From positions 6,109,001 through 6,173,000 of the forward strand of contig NZ_CP137573.1 in assembly GCF_033343995.1 (NCBI RefSeq): a DNA stretch of 64,000 nt. Direction: 5' to 3'. Positions 8,689 through 19,600 of this stretch are shown piece after piece. Within the stretch, counting starts at the first letter, position 1, and each line of letters starts with the position of its first letter. A model generated the notes under the pieces. That model was given only the letters and a program-made list of their open reading frames with translations. It made no database searches and was not told where the DNA came from. The DNA comes from Streptomyces sp. HUAS YS2 (GTDB lineage Bacteria; Actinomycetota; Actinomycetes; Streptomycetales; Streptomycetaceae). A program made the translations under genes and the position numbers.

Positions 8689-10776
8689 TCAGCGCGCTGC
8701 GGCTTCGAGAGATTCCCGGGCGGCGGCGGCCACCGCGTCGGCCGTGAAGCCGAACTCGCGGAACAGCACCTTCGCGTCCGCCGAAGCACCGAAGTGCTCA
8801 AGCGAGACGATCCGGCCGGCGTCGCCGACGTACTTGTGCCAGGTCAGGCCGATGCCCGCCTCGACCGCGACGCGGGCCTTCACCGACGGCGGCAGGACGG
8901 AGTCCTTGTACGCCTGGTCCTGCTCCTCGAACCACTCCACCGACGGCATCGAGACCACCCGGGTCGGGATGCCGGCGGCCTGCAGCTGCTCGCGCGCCTC
9001 GACGGCGAGCTGCACCTCGGAGCCGGTGCCGATGAGCACGACCTGCGGCTCGCCGCCGTCGGCGTCGAACAGCACGTAGCCGCCCTTGGCCGCGTCCTCG
9101 TTCGGCGCGTAGGTCGGCACGCCCTGGCGGGTCAGCGCGAGGCCGTGCGGGGCCCCCTTGCCGAACACCTTCGTGTGGCGCTTGACGATCTCGCGCCAGG
9201 CGATCGCGGTCTCGTTCGCGTCCGCCGGACGGACGACGTTCAGACCGGGGATCGCGCGCAGCGACGCCAGGTGCTCGACCGGCTGGTGCGTCGGGCCGTC
9301 CTCGCCGAGACCGATCGAGTCGTGCGTCCAGACGTAGGTCACCGGCAGGTGCATCAGCGCGGACAGCCGCACCGCGTTGCGCATGTAGTCGGAGAACACC
9401 AGGAAGGTGCCGCCGTAGATGCGGGTGTTGCCGTGCAGCGCGATGCCGTTCATCTCGGCGGCCATCGAGTGCTCGCGGATGCCGTAGTGGATCGTGCGGC
9501 CGTACGGGTCCGCCTCCGGCAGCGGGTTGCCCTCGGGCAGGAACGACGACGACTTGTCGATCGTCGTGTTGTTCGAGCCGGCCAGGTCGGCCGAGCCGCC
9601 CCACAGCTCCGGGATCACGGCGCCGAGCGCCTGCAGGACCTTGCCCGAGGCGGCACGGGTCGCGATGCCCTTGCCCGCCTCGAAGACCGGAAGGGCTTCC
9701 TCCCAGCCCGCGGGCAGCTCGTTCGCCTGGATGCGGTCGAACTCGGCGGCGCGCTCCGGGTTGGCGGTGCGCCACTCGGCCAGCGACTTCTCCCACCCGG
9801 CGCGGGCCTCGCGGCCGCGGTCGCCGAGCCCGCGGGTGTGGTCGATGACCTCGTCGGTGACCTCGAAGGTCTGCTCCGGGTCGAAGCCCAGGACGCGCTT
9901 GGTGGCCGCGATCTCCTCGTCGCCGAGGGCCGAGCCGTGCGCGGCCTCGGTGTTCTGGGCGTTCGGGGCGGGCCAGGCGATGATCGAGCGCATCGCGATG
10001 AACGACGGGCGCTCGGTCTCCGCCTCGGCGGCGCGGATCGCGGCGTACAGCGCCGCCGGGTCCAGGTCGCCGTTGGCCTGCGGCTCCACGCGCTGGACGT
10101 GCCAGCCGTACGCCTCGTACCGCTTCATCGTGTCCTCGGACACGGCGGTCTCGGTGTCGCCCTCGATCGAGATGTGGTTGTCGTCCCACAGCAGGATCAG
10201 GTTGCCGAGCTTCTGGTGACCGGCCAGCGAGGACGCCTCGGCGGAGATGCCCTCCTGGAGGCAGCCGTCACCGGCGATCGCGTAGATGTGGTGGTCGAAC
10301 GGGGAGGTGCCGGGGGCCGCCTCCGGGTCGAACAGACCGCGCTCGTAGCGGGCGGCCATCGCCATGCCCACGGCGTTGGCGACGCCCTGGCCCAGCGGGC
10401 CGGTGGTCGTCTCGACGCCCGCGGTGTGGCCGTACTCCGGGTGACCGGGGGTCTTCGAGCCCCAGGTGCGGAACGCCTTCAGGTCGTCCAGCTCGAGACC
10501 GAAGCCGCCCAGGTACAGCTGGGTGTAGAGGGTCAGGGACGAGTGGCCCGCGGAGAGCACGAACCGGTCGCGGCCCACCCACTCCGGGTCGGCCGGGTCG
10601 TGGCGCATCACCTTCTGGAAGAGGGTGTACGCGGCGGGGGCCAGGCTCATGGCCGTACCGGGATGGCCGTTGCCGACCTTCTGTACGGCGTCCGCGGCCA
10701 GGATGCGGGCGGTGTCCACGGCCCGCTGGTCCAATTCGGTCCACTCGAGGTCTGTGGTGGTCGGCTTAGTGCTCAC
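8689..10776 (-). CDS. tkt: Transketolase
   Basis: Thiamine diphosphate enzyme moving two-carbon units between sugar phosphates. It has 695 residues. The TPP-binding motif begins GDG at 169-171 and ends near DDNHIS at about 198-203; NGHPGTAMS lies near residue 36 and the pyrimidine-domain segment THDSIGLGEDGPTHQP is present. The GTG start has AGGAG about 12 nt upstream. It is the first gene of the minus-strand operon, so the operon promoter should lie in 10777-11113, a 337-base region shared with divergent ctaB. Confidence 0.96.
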   Translation of the reverse strand: MSTKPTTTDLEWTELDQRAVDTARILAADAVQKVGNGHPGTAMSLAPAAYTLFQKVMRHDPADPEWVGRDRFVLSAGHSSLTLYTQLYLGGFGLELDDLKAFRTWGSKTPGHPEYGHTAGVETTTGPLGQGVANAVGMAMAARYERGLFDPEAAPGTSPFDHHIYAIAGDGCLQEGISAEASSLAGHQKLGNLILLWDDNHISIEGDTETAVSEDTMKRYEAYGWHVQRVEPQANGDLDPAALYAAIRAAEAETERPSFIAMRSIIAWPAPNAQNTEAAHGSALGDEEIAATKRVLGFDPEQTFEVTDEVIDHTRGLGDRGREARAGWEKSLAEWRTANPERAAEFDRIQANELPAGWEEALPVFEAGKGIATRAASGKVLQALGAVIPELWGGSADLAGSNNTTIDKSSSFLPEGNPLPEADPYGRTIHYGIREHSMAAEMNGIALHGNTRIYGGTFLVFSDYMRNAVRLSALMHLPVTYVWTHDSIGLGEDGPTHQPVEHLASLRAIPGLNVVRPADANETAIAWREIVKRHTKVFGKGAPHGLALTRQGVPTYAPNEDAAKGGYVLFDADGGEPQVVLIGTGSEVQLAVEAREQLQAAGIPTRVVSMPSVEWFEEQDQAYKDSVLPPSVKARVAVEAGIGLTWHKYVGDAGRIVSLEHFGASADAKVLFREFGFTADAVAAAARESLEAAAR

Positions 10777-10863
10777 CCTGGGTCAGGGCTCCTCTCCACA
10801 TGTCTGTAGCCGGTGACTGAGGGTGTACCGGCGGTGTCGAGCCTACCCCTGACACCACGCCCC

Positions 10864-10894
10864 TCATTTTCGCCTCGGGGGCCCTCAAATGAGC
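10864..10894. promoter_or_regulatory. Inverted repeat in tkt/ctaB divergent promoter region
   Basis: CTCATTT at 10864-10870 is perfectly repeated as AAATGAG at 10888-10894 with 17 nt between, inside the 337-base gene-free region 10777-11113. The arms are AT-rich against a GC-rich background, as expected of a protein-binding dyad. Between it and tkt a minus-strand TAGGCT resembles a -10 box; toward ctaB, TACAGT at 11034-11039 is a candidate -10. Apart from these I see nothing else in the gap. Confidence 0.4.
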
Positions 10895-11113
10895 GGATAC
10901 AGCAAGAGTGCCGGTCACTCCGTGAGTTCGCCTCCCGAGCCGCGTCCACGTGACTCCGGGTCGTGTCCACCCCTTGGGACGAGCGCCTCCAACACGACCC
11001 CACCCCCGCGAAGATCGGCGTATGGGCAACGTCTACAGTGGCGTGGTACGCGCAAGTCTTCACCCCGTCTTCATCCGGGGAGCTTGCTGGGAAATTCTCT
11101 GTCAGGGGTGTGC

Positions 11114-12061
11114 GTGACGGCCGTCGAGAACCGACCCGCCGGGGTCGTCTTGACTCCCAGCCCGGGCGGCCATCGGCCGTTCGGGGCTCGCGTCAAGGCA
11201 TTCGTGGCGCTGACCAAGCCGCGAATCATCGAGCTGCTGCTCATCACCACCGTTCCGGTGATGTTCCTCGCCGAGCAGGGCGTACCGAACATGTGGCTGG
11301 TCCTCGCCACGTGTACCGGTGGCTACCTCTCGGCGGGCGGCGCCAACGCGCTGAACATGTACATCGACCGGGACATCGACGCCCTGATGGACCGGACCTC
11401 CCAGCGTCCGCTGGTCACCGGCGTGCTCACGCCCCGTGAGGGGCTGATCTTCGGCCTCACTCTCGCGGTGGTCTCCACGCTCTGGTTCGGCCTGCTGGTC
11501 AACTGGCTCTCCGCCGCGCTGTCACTCGGCGCACTGCTGTTCTACGTCGTGATCTACACGATGATCCTCAAGCGGCGCACCGCGCAGAACATCGTCTGGG
11601 GCGGCATCGCCGGCTGCCTGCCGGTGCTGATCGGCTGGTCGGCCGTCACCAACTCGATGTCCTGGGCCGCCGTCATCCTGTTCCTGGTCATCTTCTTCTG
11701 GACCCCGCCGCACTACTGGCCGCTGTCCATGAAGGTGAAGGACGACTACGCGCGGGCCGGCGTGCCGATGCTCCCGGTCCTCGCCTCGAACAAGGTCGTC
11801 GCCAAGCAGATCGTCCTCTACAGCTGGGTGATGGTCGCCGTCTCGCTGCTGCTCACCCCGCTCGGCTACACCGGCTGGTTCTACACCTCCGTGGCGCTGC
11901 TGACCGGCGGCTGGTGGCTCTGGGAGGCGCACGCGCTGCTGGCCCGCGCGAAGGCCGAGGCCACCGGCGCCAAGCTCAAGGAGATGCGCCTCTTCCACTG
12001 GTCCATCACCTACGTCTCGCTGCTCTTCGTGGCGGTCGCGGTGGACCCCTTCCTGAGGTAG
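11114..12061 (+). CDS. ctaB: Protoheme IX farnesyltransferase (heme O synthase)
   Basis: UbiA-family membrane prenyltransferase that adds farnesyl to heme B to give heme O, the precursor of heme A for cytochrome c oxidase. The 315-residue protein has about nine hydrophobic helices. The prenyl-diphosphate-binding motif NMYIDRDIDALMDRT lies at residues 81-95, and the second conserved loop begins YTMILKRRT. Two GTG codons, 11108 and 11114, are possible starts; 11114 has AGGGG at a workable distance. ctaA, the next enzyme of the pathway, is 1.6 kb away on the other strand. A strong hairpin follows the stop. Confidence 0.94.
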   Translation: MTAVENRPAGVVLTPSPGGHRPFGARVKAFVALTKPRIIELLLITTVPVMFLAEQGVPNMWLVLATCTGGYLSAGGANALNMYIDRDIDALMDRTSQRPLVTGVLTPREGLIFGLTLAVVSTLWFGLLVNWLSAALSLGALLFYVVIYTMILKRRTAQNIVWGGIAGCLPVLIGWSAVTNSMSWAAVILFLVIFFWTPPHYWPLSMKVKDDYARAGVPMLPVLASNKVVAKQIVLYSWVMVAVSLLLTPLGYTGWFYTSVALLTGGWWLWEAHALLARAKAEATGAKLKEMRLFHWSITYVSLLFVAVAVDPFLR

Positions 12062-12088
12062 CACCGGCTTCGCGGTACCGGCTTCCGA

Positions 12089-12132
12089 CGACGGCCGGGT
12101 CACGTGGGACAGCCCACATGGCCCGGCCGTCG
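12089..12132 (+). terminator. Terminator after ctaB
   Basis: CGACGGCCGGG at 12089-12099 pairs with CCCGGCCGTCG at 12122-12132; inside the loop GTGGG and CCCAC form a second helix. The two-tier hairpin lies 28 bases after the ctaB stop and just before the -10 box of the next gene. Confidence 0.7.
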
Positions 12133-12152
12133 CCAGTGGATCTACCGCTGGG

Positions 12153-12158
12153 TAGCAT
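12153..12158 (+). promoter_or_regulatory. -10 box of a predicted leaderless promoter
   Basis: TAGCAT fits the TANNNT consensus and ends 7 nt before the ATG at 12166. No Shine-Dalgarno sequence lies between them, so transcription should start at or next to the A of the start codon. Confidence 0.55.
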
Positions 12159-12165
12159 CTTCGTC

Positions 12166-12486
12166 ATGGCAGACACCAAGCAGGCAGAGCGCAGGGCGAC
12201 CCGGCTCGCCAAGCAGATCCGGGCGTTCTCCAAGGAGCACGGCGGCGCCGAGGGGCAGCTCGCCTACATCGGCCAGATGGGCACCCGGATCGTCCTCGTC
12301 GGCGAGGACGGCGGCTGGGGCGACCTCGTGGCCCCCTCGTACACCGTCGCGCAGAGCGCCGCCGAGAAGGCCGGGCTCACCCTGCACGACGAGTTCGACG
12401 GCGAGTTCGCGGCGAAGGTCGTGACCGGCCCGTACGAGTGGACCCGGATGGCCGGCATCCAGCTCGGCGGACCGTCGAACAAGTAG
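12166..12486 (+). CDS. Small conserved actinobacterial protein, function unknown
   Basis: A 106-residue soluble protein. The first 25 residues are basic and helical (KQAERRATRLAKQIRAF), followed by a mixed alpha/beta region. It has no signal peptide, membrane segment or cysteines. A small protein of this type sits beside ctaB in other streptomycetes as far as I recall, so it may be linked to heme A or respiration, but that rests on context only. The ATG at 12166 is chosen because a -10 box lies 7 nt upstream; there is no Shine-Dalgarno. Confidence 0.75.
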   Translation: MADTKQAERRATRLAKQIRAFSKEHGGAEGQLAYIGQMGTRIVLVGEDGGWGDLVAPSYTVAQSAAEKAGLTLHDEFDGEFAAKVVTGPYEWTRMAGIQLGGPSNK

Positions 12487-12580
12487 CGCCCGAGGGGCCT
12501 CGACAAGATCGGGGCAACACCTCGCGTGGGGCTCACCCGTTAGGACGGGTGGAAGCCCGTCCACGCAGGGAGCCCCGCTC

Positions 12581-13657
12581 ATGATCGAGACCCCGACTCT
12601 GGTGGACCAGTACTGCCACGGGGTGCTCCGAACGGAGCTCGGCCTCGGCACGTTCGAGGCCCACCTCGGCAGGACCGCCGGGCCGCCCGCGCCCGGCACC
12701 ACCTTCTTCGACACCCAGACCGGCTTCGCGGTGCGCCGCTGGTGTCCGCCGCTGCTCGGCCTGGAGCCGCACTGCCCGCCCGCCCGGTATCTCGCCCGGC
12801 GGCGCGAGCTCGGCGTCCTGGAGTCCGGCAGGCGGCTGCTGCGCGCCTCCGGGATCTCCACCTATCTGGTCGACACCGGTATGCCCGGCGACCTCACCGG
12901 ACCGGACGAGATCGCCGCCGCGGGCGACGCCCGGGCCCACGAGATCGTCCGCCTGGAACTCCTCGCCGAGCAGGTCGCCGACACCTCCGGCACCGTGGAC
13001 GCCCTTCTCGCCAACCTCGCCGAGGCCGTGCACGGCGCCGCCGCGACCGCCGTCGCCTTCATCTCCGTGGCCGGCGTACGCCAGGGGTTCGCCGCACCCG
13101 AGCCGCCCGGGCCGGGGGAGGTACGCGGCGCGGCCGGGCGCTGGCTCGCCAGCCGCCGGGTCGGCGACCGGCTCACCGACCCCGTCCTGCTGCGCCATCT
13201 GCTGTGGATCGCCGTCTCCACCGGGCGGCCGCTCCAGCTCCAGGTGGGTGTCGAGGACCCGATGCCGCTCGGCGACTTCGCGGCGGCGACCGCGGGGCTC
13301 GGTACGGACCTGGTGCTGCTGCACGGCTACCCGTACCACCGGCAGGCGGCACACCTGGCGAGCGTGTTCCCGCACGTGTACGCCGATCTGGGGCCCGTCC
13401 TCGCGCAGACCGGCGCTCGGGCGGCGGCCGTGCTCGCGGAGACGCTGGAGCCGGCACCGTTCGGCAAGCTGCTGTTCTCCAGCGGCGCGCACGGGCTGCC
13501 GGAGCTGCACGTGGTGGCCGCGGCCGTGTTCCGCAGCGCGCTCGGCCGGGTGCTCGGCGACTGGGTCGGCGACGGCGCGTGGTCCCTCACCGACGCCCAG
13601 CGCGTCGCCACGATGATCGCCTCGGGCACGGCCCGCCGGATCTACGGTCTCGGCTGA
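12581..13657 (+). CDS. Amidohydrolase-like protein, function unknown
   Basis: A 358-residue cytoplasmic protein that looks like a divergent TIM-barrel amidohydrolase (amidohydrolase_2-like). It has VDQYCHGVL near the N terminus where such enzymes usually carry a His-x-His metal site, LLHGYPYHRQAAHLA and HVYADLGP in the middle, and FSSGAHGLPE near residue 302. The N-terminal metal motif is degenerate (YCHG), so catalytic activity is uncertain. It is read toward ctaA and ends only 16 bases from the ctaA stop; those 16 bases contain the self-complementary CCGCCCGCGGGCGG. No substrate can be named. Confidence 0.65.
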   Translation: MIETPTLVDQYCHGVLRTELGLGTFEAHLGRTAGPPAPGTTFFDTQTGFAVRRWCPPLLGLEPHCPPARYLARRRELGVLESGRRLLRASGISTYLVDTGMPGDLTGPDEIAAAGDARAHEIVRLELLAEQVADTSGTVDALLANLAEAVHGAAATAVAFISVAGVRQGFAAPEPPGPGEVRGAAGRWLASRRVGDRLTDPVLLRHLLWIAVSTGRPLQLQVGVEDPMPLGDFAAATAGLGTDLVLLHGYPYHRQAAHLASVFPHVYADLGPVLAQTGARAAAVLAETLEPAPFGKLLFSSGAHGLPELHVVAAAVFRSALGRVLGDWVGDGAWSLTDAQRVATMIASGTARRIYGLG

Positions 13658-13671
13658 CCGCCCGCGGGCGG
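13658..13671. terminator. Short palindrome between convergent stops
   Basis: CCGCCCGCGGGCGG is a perfect 14-base palindrome filling nearly the whole gap between the amidohydrolase-like gene and ctaA. It could act as a minimal bidirectional terminator, but it has no unpaired loop. Confidence 0.3.
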
Positions 13672-13673
13672 GG

Positions 13674-14633
13674 TCACGCGGTGGTGAGCGCCGGGTCCGT
13701 CTGCGCGGGGATCTCCGGGGCGGTGACCGGCCGCTCGCGCATGCTCAGCGCGAGGCGCACCACGGCGATCCACATCAGCGCGGAGCCGAGCATGTGCAGG
13801 CCGACCAGGATCTCCGGGACCCCGGTGAAGTACTGGACGTAGCCGATGCCGCCCTGCGCGAGGAGGACCAGCAGCAGGTCGCGGGCGCGGGCGCGGGTGT
13901 CGTCGGGGGCGTCCACGACGCGCAGCACCAGCCACATCGCGACCGCGAGCGCGCAGACCACCCAGGCGGCGACCGCGTGCAGGTGGGCGGCGTCCGTCCA
14001 GTCCCACGGCATGCGCGGGACGTCGCTGCTGTCGCCCGCGTGCTTGCCGGCGCCGGTCACCGTCGTGCCGAGCGCGATCAGCAGCGCCGAGACGATCGCG
14101 ATCGCCCAGGACAGCTTGCGGACCGGCTTCGGGACCCGCGGCCGGGGCGTGGTGTCGCCTTCGCGGGTGCGCTGCCAGGTGATCACGGCGACGGTGAGGA
14201 GCGCGTTGGCGGCCAGGAAGTGGCCGGCCACGGTCCACGGGTTCAGGCCCATCCACACCGTGATGCCGCCGATGACGGCGTTGCTCATCACCAGCCAGAA
14301 CTGGACCCAGCCGAGCCGGGTCAGCCCGCGCCGACGCGGCTTCACGGAACGCGCCGCGACGATCGCCCAGCCGACGGCGGCCGACAGGACGTAGGTCAGC
14401 ATGCGGTTGCCGAACTCGACGATCCCGTGGAAGCCCTGCTCGGACGTGACGATCAGGCTGTCGTCCGTGCACTTGGGCCAGGTGTCGCAGCCGAGACCGG
14501 AGCCGGTCAGCCGGACCGCGCCACCGGTGACGATGATGACCACGCTCATCACGACGGCGGAGAGCGCGGCGCGCCGGAGCGTCCGGGGGGACGGCGTCCA
14601 GCGCTGGGCGATGTAGGCGAGGGGGGTCAGCAC
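13674..14633 (-). CDS. ctaA: Heme A synthase (COX15/CtaA family)
   Basis: Eight-helix membrane oxygenase converting heme O to heme A. With the start at 14633 the protein has 319 residues. Visible motifs are the Cys pair C49-x5-C55 in GLGCDTWPKC and the heme-ligand region FHGIVEFGNR at about 68-77. Two GTG starts are in frame. 14663 has only a weak ribosome binding site; 14633 lies 7 nt downstream of TACGAT, a -10-like box, and would give a leaderless message, so I prefer it. The product of ctaB is its substrate. The ABC exporter pair is upstream on the same strand. Confidence 0.92.
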   Translation of the reverse strand: MLTPLAYIAQRWTPSPRTLRRAALSAVVMSVVIIVTGGAVRLTGSGLGCDTWPKCTDDSLIVTSEQGFHGIVEFGNRMLTYVLSAAVGWAIVAARSVKPRRRGLTRLGWVQFWLVMSNAVIGGITVWMGLNPWTVAGHFLAANALLTVAVITWQRTREGDTTPRPRVPKPVRKLSWAIAIVSALLIALGTTVTGAGKHAGDSSDVPRMPWDWTDAAHLHAVAAWVVCALAVAMWLVLRVVDAPDDTRARARDLLLVLLAQGGIGYVQYFTGVPEILVGLHMLGSALMWIAVVRLALSMRERPVTAPEIPAQTDPALTTA

Positions 14634-14640
14634 GGGCCCT

Positions 14641-14646
14641 ATCGTA
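14641..14646 (-). promoter_or_regulatory. -10 box for ctaA (leaderless start)
   Basis: On the minus strand TACGAT ends 7 nt before GTG 14633. If used, transcription begins at the start codon. It also lies inside the longer candidate reading frame from 14663, so only one of the two starts can be right. Confidence 0.45.
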
Positions 14647-14751
14647 GGCGGGGGCTTGTGCACGCTTTCACGAGGGGTGGGTTGTGCGGCGGGTTGTCCC
14701 GGAACGTCACCCCGCGGAAGCTCCGCGTCACCGCCCGCGCTGCTTTTCCCG

Positions 14752-15563
14752 TCACTCCCAGCGGAAGAACTTCGCCGCCGCGCCGAGGCCCAGGACGGCC
14801 CAGGCCGCCAGGATCCCCACCGCGCTCCACGGCAGGGCCGCGCCGCCCTGGAGCACGTCGCGCAGGCCGTCGGAGAGCGCCGAGATCGGCAGCAGCTCCA
14901 GGACCGTACGCGCCGCGTCCGGGAACCGGTCCAGCGGCACGATGACGCCGCCGCCGACCAGGAGCAGCAGGAAGACCAGGTTCGCGGCGGCCAGCGTCGC
15001 CTCGGCGCGCAGCGTGCCGGCCATCAGGAGCCCGAGGCCGGAGAAGGCGGCGGTGCCGAGGGCGAGCAGCAGCGCCACGGCGAGCGGGCTGCCCTGCGGG
15101 GACCAGCCGAGCGCCAGCGCGATCACGGTGAGCAGCGCGACCTGCAGGACCTCGGTGACCAGCACCGCGAGCGTCTTGGCGGTCATCAGCGCCCAGCGGG
15201 GGAGCGGCGAGGCGGCGAGCCGCTTGAGCACGCCGTAGCGGCGCTCGAAGCCGGTCGCGATGGCCTGGCCGGTGAAGGCGGTGGACATCACGGCGAGGGC
15301 GAGGACGCCCGGGGCCAGGAAGTCGACGGCCTCGTCCGAGCCGCCTGTCCTTGAAACGGGCACAGTGACGATGTCGACGGTCGAGAACAGCACCAGCAGC
15401 AGGGACGGGATGATCACCGTCAGGAGCAGCTGTTCGCCGTTGCGCAGCAGCATCTTCGTCTCGAACGCGGCCTGCGCGGCGATCATGCGTCCGACGGGGG
15501 CGCCGCCGGGCTTCGGCGCGTACATGCCCGTGCCCGTGGTCGTGCCCGAGCTCGTACCGGTGC

Positions 15564-15567
<4 letters not shown>
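14752..15567 (-). CDS. ABC-2 type transporter permease
   Basis: A 271-residue membrane protein with a cytoplasmic N terminus and about six helices. The ABC-2 signature region lies around IATGFERRYGVLKRLAASPLPRW, a basic loop typical of DrrB-like exporters. It overlaps the ATP-binding subunit gene by four bases (ATGA). It lies 118 bases upstream of ctaA on the same strand. Exporters next to ctaA in actinobacteria are annotated only as multidrug or unknown, and no substrate is evident here. Confidence 0.88.
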
Positions 15568-16490
<923 letters not shown>

Positions 16491-16497
16491 GCCGGGA

Positions 16498-16503
16498 AGT
16501 CTA
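16498..16503 (-). promoter_or_regulatory. -10 box for the ABC exporter operon (leaderless)
   Basis: Minus-strand TAGACT, 7 nt upstream of ATG 16490. It fits TANNNT and the spacing expected when the mRNA begins at the start codon. Confidence 0.5.
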
Positions 16504-16672
16504 GAGAGCCGTCACGGACACCCTGGCGCCGGGGAGACGGGTGGGGCCAACGGGGCAGGAATGGCCGGAACTTACCGTTCGATTCGGTTCGATTCACCCA
16601 CATGTACCTGCCAAGTCCTTCACGATCGACGAACGGTACGTACTGACCGGCGCCCTTCGTGAAGGAGAGTCC

Positions 16673-19600
16673 GTGGCCCTAAGCCGCAGATCCATGTCCA
16701 GACCGGTGCACAGAACAGCGTTCGCCGCCCTGACCGCCGCCGCCGTCGTCCTCCCCCTCGCCCTGGCCGCCGCACCCGCCCAGGCCCAGGACCCGGAGGC
16801 CCGGCAGCCCACCTCCCTCAGCCGGAAGACCGACGCCTCGCTCGTGCGCGAGCTGGCCGGCGGCGGCAAGCGGACCTTCTGGGTCACCCTCGCCTCCGAG
16901 GCCGACACGGCCGCCGCCCGCAGGGCCTCCGGCAAGGCCGCCAAGGCCCGCGCGCTGCGCTCCGCCAAGATCGCGCACGCCGAGAAGACCCAGGCCGGCG
17001 TCCGGGCGCTGGTGAAGGCGGCCGGTGGGACGTACGAGTCCTTCTGGATCGCCGACACGCTCAAGGTCACCGGTGACAAGGCGCTCGCCGAGAAGATCGC
17101 CGCCCGCCCCGAGGTCGCGGAGATCGAGGCCGACGACCCCGTCGAGCTGCCGGATCCGCTGCCCGGCCGGGCGGAGCCGCGCACCGACGCCGTCGAGTGG
17201 AACGTCGACCGGATCGGCGCCCCGCGGGTCTGGGACGAGCTGGGCGTACGCGGCGAGGGCATCACGGTCGCCAACATCGACTCCGGCGTCCAGCACGACC
17301 ACCCTGCGGTGAAGGCCGCCTACCGGGGTCTGAAGGCGGACGGCACGTACGACCACGCCTACAACTGGTTCGACCCGGCCAAGATCTGCTCCGGCACCGC
17401 GCCCTGCGACAACAACGGCCACGGCACCCACACCATGGGCACGATGGTCGGCGACGACGGCGCCGGGAACCGCGTCGGCGTCGCCCCCGGCGCGCGCTGG
17501 ATCGCCGCCAAGGGCTGCGAGACCAGCTCCTGCTCGCGCGACTCGCTGCTGCGCTCCGGCGAGTGGATCGTCGCCCCCACCGACGCGAACGGGCAGAACC
17601 CGCGCCCCGACCTCGCCCCAGACGTGGTGAACAACTCCTGGGGCAGCAACGTCCTGGACACCTGGTACAAGGCCACCGTCCAGGCCTGGCGGGACGCCGG
17701 GATCTTCCCCGCGTTCTCCAACGGCAACAACGGCCCCGGCTGCAACACCGCGGGCTCCCCGGGCTCGTACGTGAACAGCTACTCGTCCGGCGCCTTCGGC
17801 ATCGACAACGCCATCGCCTCGTTCTCGGCGCGCGGCACCGGCGAGGCCGGCGGGATCAAGCCGAACCTGGCCGCGCCCGGCGTCAACGTCCGCGCGTCCT
17901 GGAACAACGGCGGCTACAACACCATCTCCGGCACCTCGATGGCCTCCCCGCACACCGCCGCCACGGTCGCCCTGATGTGGTCCGCCTCGCCCGCGCTCCG
18001 CGGCAACGTGACGGAGACCGAGAAGCTGCTCGACTCCACCGCGATCGACGTCGACGCGACGGCCTGCGGCGGCACCGCCGCCGACAACAACGTCTTCGGC
18101 GAGGGCCGGCTCGACGCCTTCGCGGCCGTCTCCGCCGCCCCGCGCGGCCCGCTCGGCGCGGTCCGCGGCACGGTCACCGCCGCCGGCGCCCCCGTCGCCG
18201 ACGCGACGCTGCGCTTCGACGGCCCGATGAAGGCCACCGCCACCAGCGGCGCGGACGGCGGCTACGCCCTGCCCAAGCTGATGACCGGCGACTACACGGT
18301 CAGCGTGAGCAAGTTCGGGTACGTCACCGCCACCGGCGCGGTCACCGTTACCGAGGGCGGCTCCGCCGTGCGCGACTTCGCCCTCGACGAGGCGGCGTCC
18401 GCCGACGTCACCGGCGTCGTGACCGGCGGGACCGGCCCGGAGGCCGGCGCGCTGCTCACGGCCCAGGGCACGCCCGTGACCGGGAGGACCGGCACGGACG
18501 GCCGTTACACGCTGCGCCTGCCGTACGGCACGTACCAGCTGAACGTCGTCCCGGCGCACCGCTGCGCCTCGGCGACCACCGTCCAGGTCGAGGTCACCGG
18601 GGCGACGACGAAGAACGTCGAGCTCCCGTCCCGTACCGACGCGTTCGGCACGGCCTGCTCGGTCTCCACGTCCGGCGACTTCCCGTCGGGCACGACCAAG
18701 CTGGCGTACGCCGGCACCACCTTCGGCACCGCGACCTTCGCGCTGCCCTTCCCCGTGCCCTTCTACGGCAAGACCTACCGGCAGGCCACGGCCTCGGTGG
18801 ACGGCGTGCTCTCCTTCGGCGCGTCCTCCACGTCCAGCGCCAACACCACCCTGCCGACCACGTCGACCCCGAACGGCGCGCTCTACCCGTTCTGGGACAA
18901 CCTCACGGTCGACGCCGAGGCGGGCGTGTACTGGGCCGCCACCGGCACCGCCCCGCACCGGAAGATCGTCGTCGAGTGGCGCAACGCGCTGCTCGCCGGC
19001 TCGGCCTCCGGCGAGCGGATCTCCTTCGCCGCCGTGCTGAGCGAGGACGGCTCCGCGTCCCTGCACTACAAGGACGTCTCCGGAACCGGCCTGGAGAACG
19101 GCTCGTCGGCGACGATCGGCGCCGAGAGCCACGACGGCGCGGACGCGCTGCTGTACTCGTTCAACGAGGGCACGCTCCGCGACGGCACGACGATCTCGCT
19201 GCGCCAGACCCGGACCGCGGTCGTCACCGGCAAGGTGATCGACGGCAACGACGGGCTGCCGGTCGCGGGCGCGAGCGTCACCGCCAGCAGCGGCGGCCTC
19301 GGCCCGTCCGAGCTCACCGACGCGAGCGGGGTCTACCTGCTCCAGATGCCGGCGGAGTGGCGCGACTACGACATCTACGTCTCCGCCGGGTACTACTGGA
19401 CCGACCGGACGCTCATCACGGCCCAGAACGGCCAGGTGTACGTCTTCGACAGCGAGATCGCCACCGCCAGGGTCACCGCCGACACCGAGTCCCTCACCGT
19501 GATCGCCCCGCCGGGCGCCACCCGGACCCGGGCGGTGAACGTGGTGAACACCGGCAGCGTGCCCACCACCTTCACGGTCACGGAGAAGGACGGGAAGGGC

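Noticed and set aside
12581..13657. The amidohydrolase-like protein as a confident metal hydrolase
   Set aside because: The N-terminal His-x-His motif is not present in standard form, so only a fold-level call is given.
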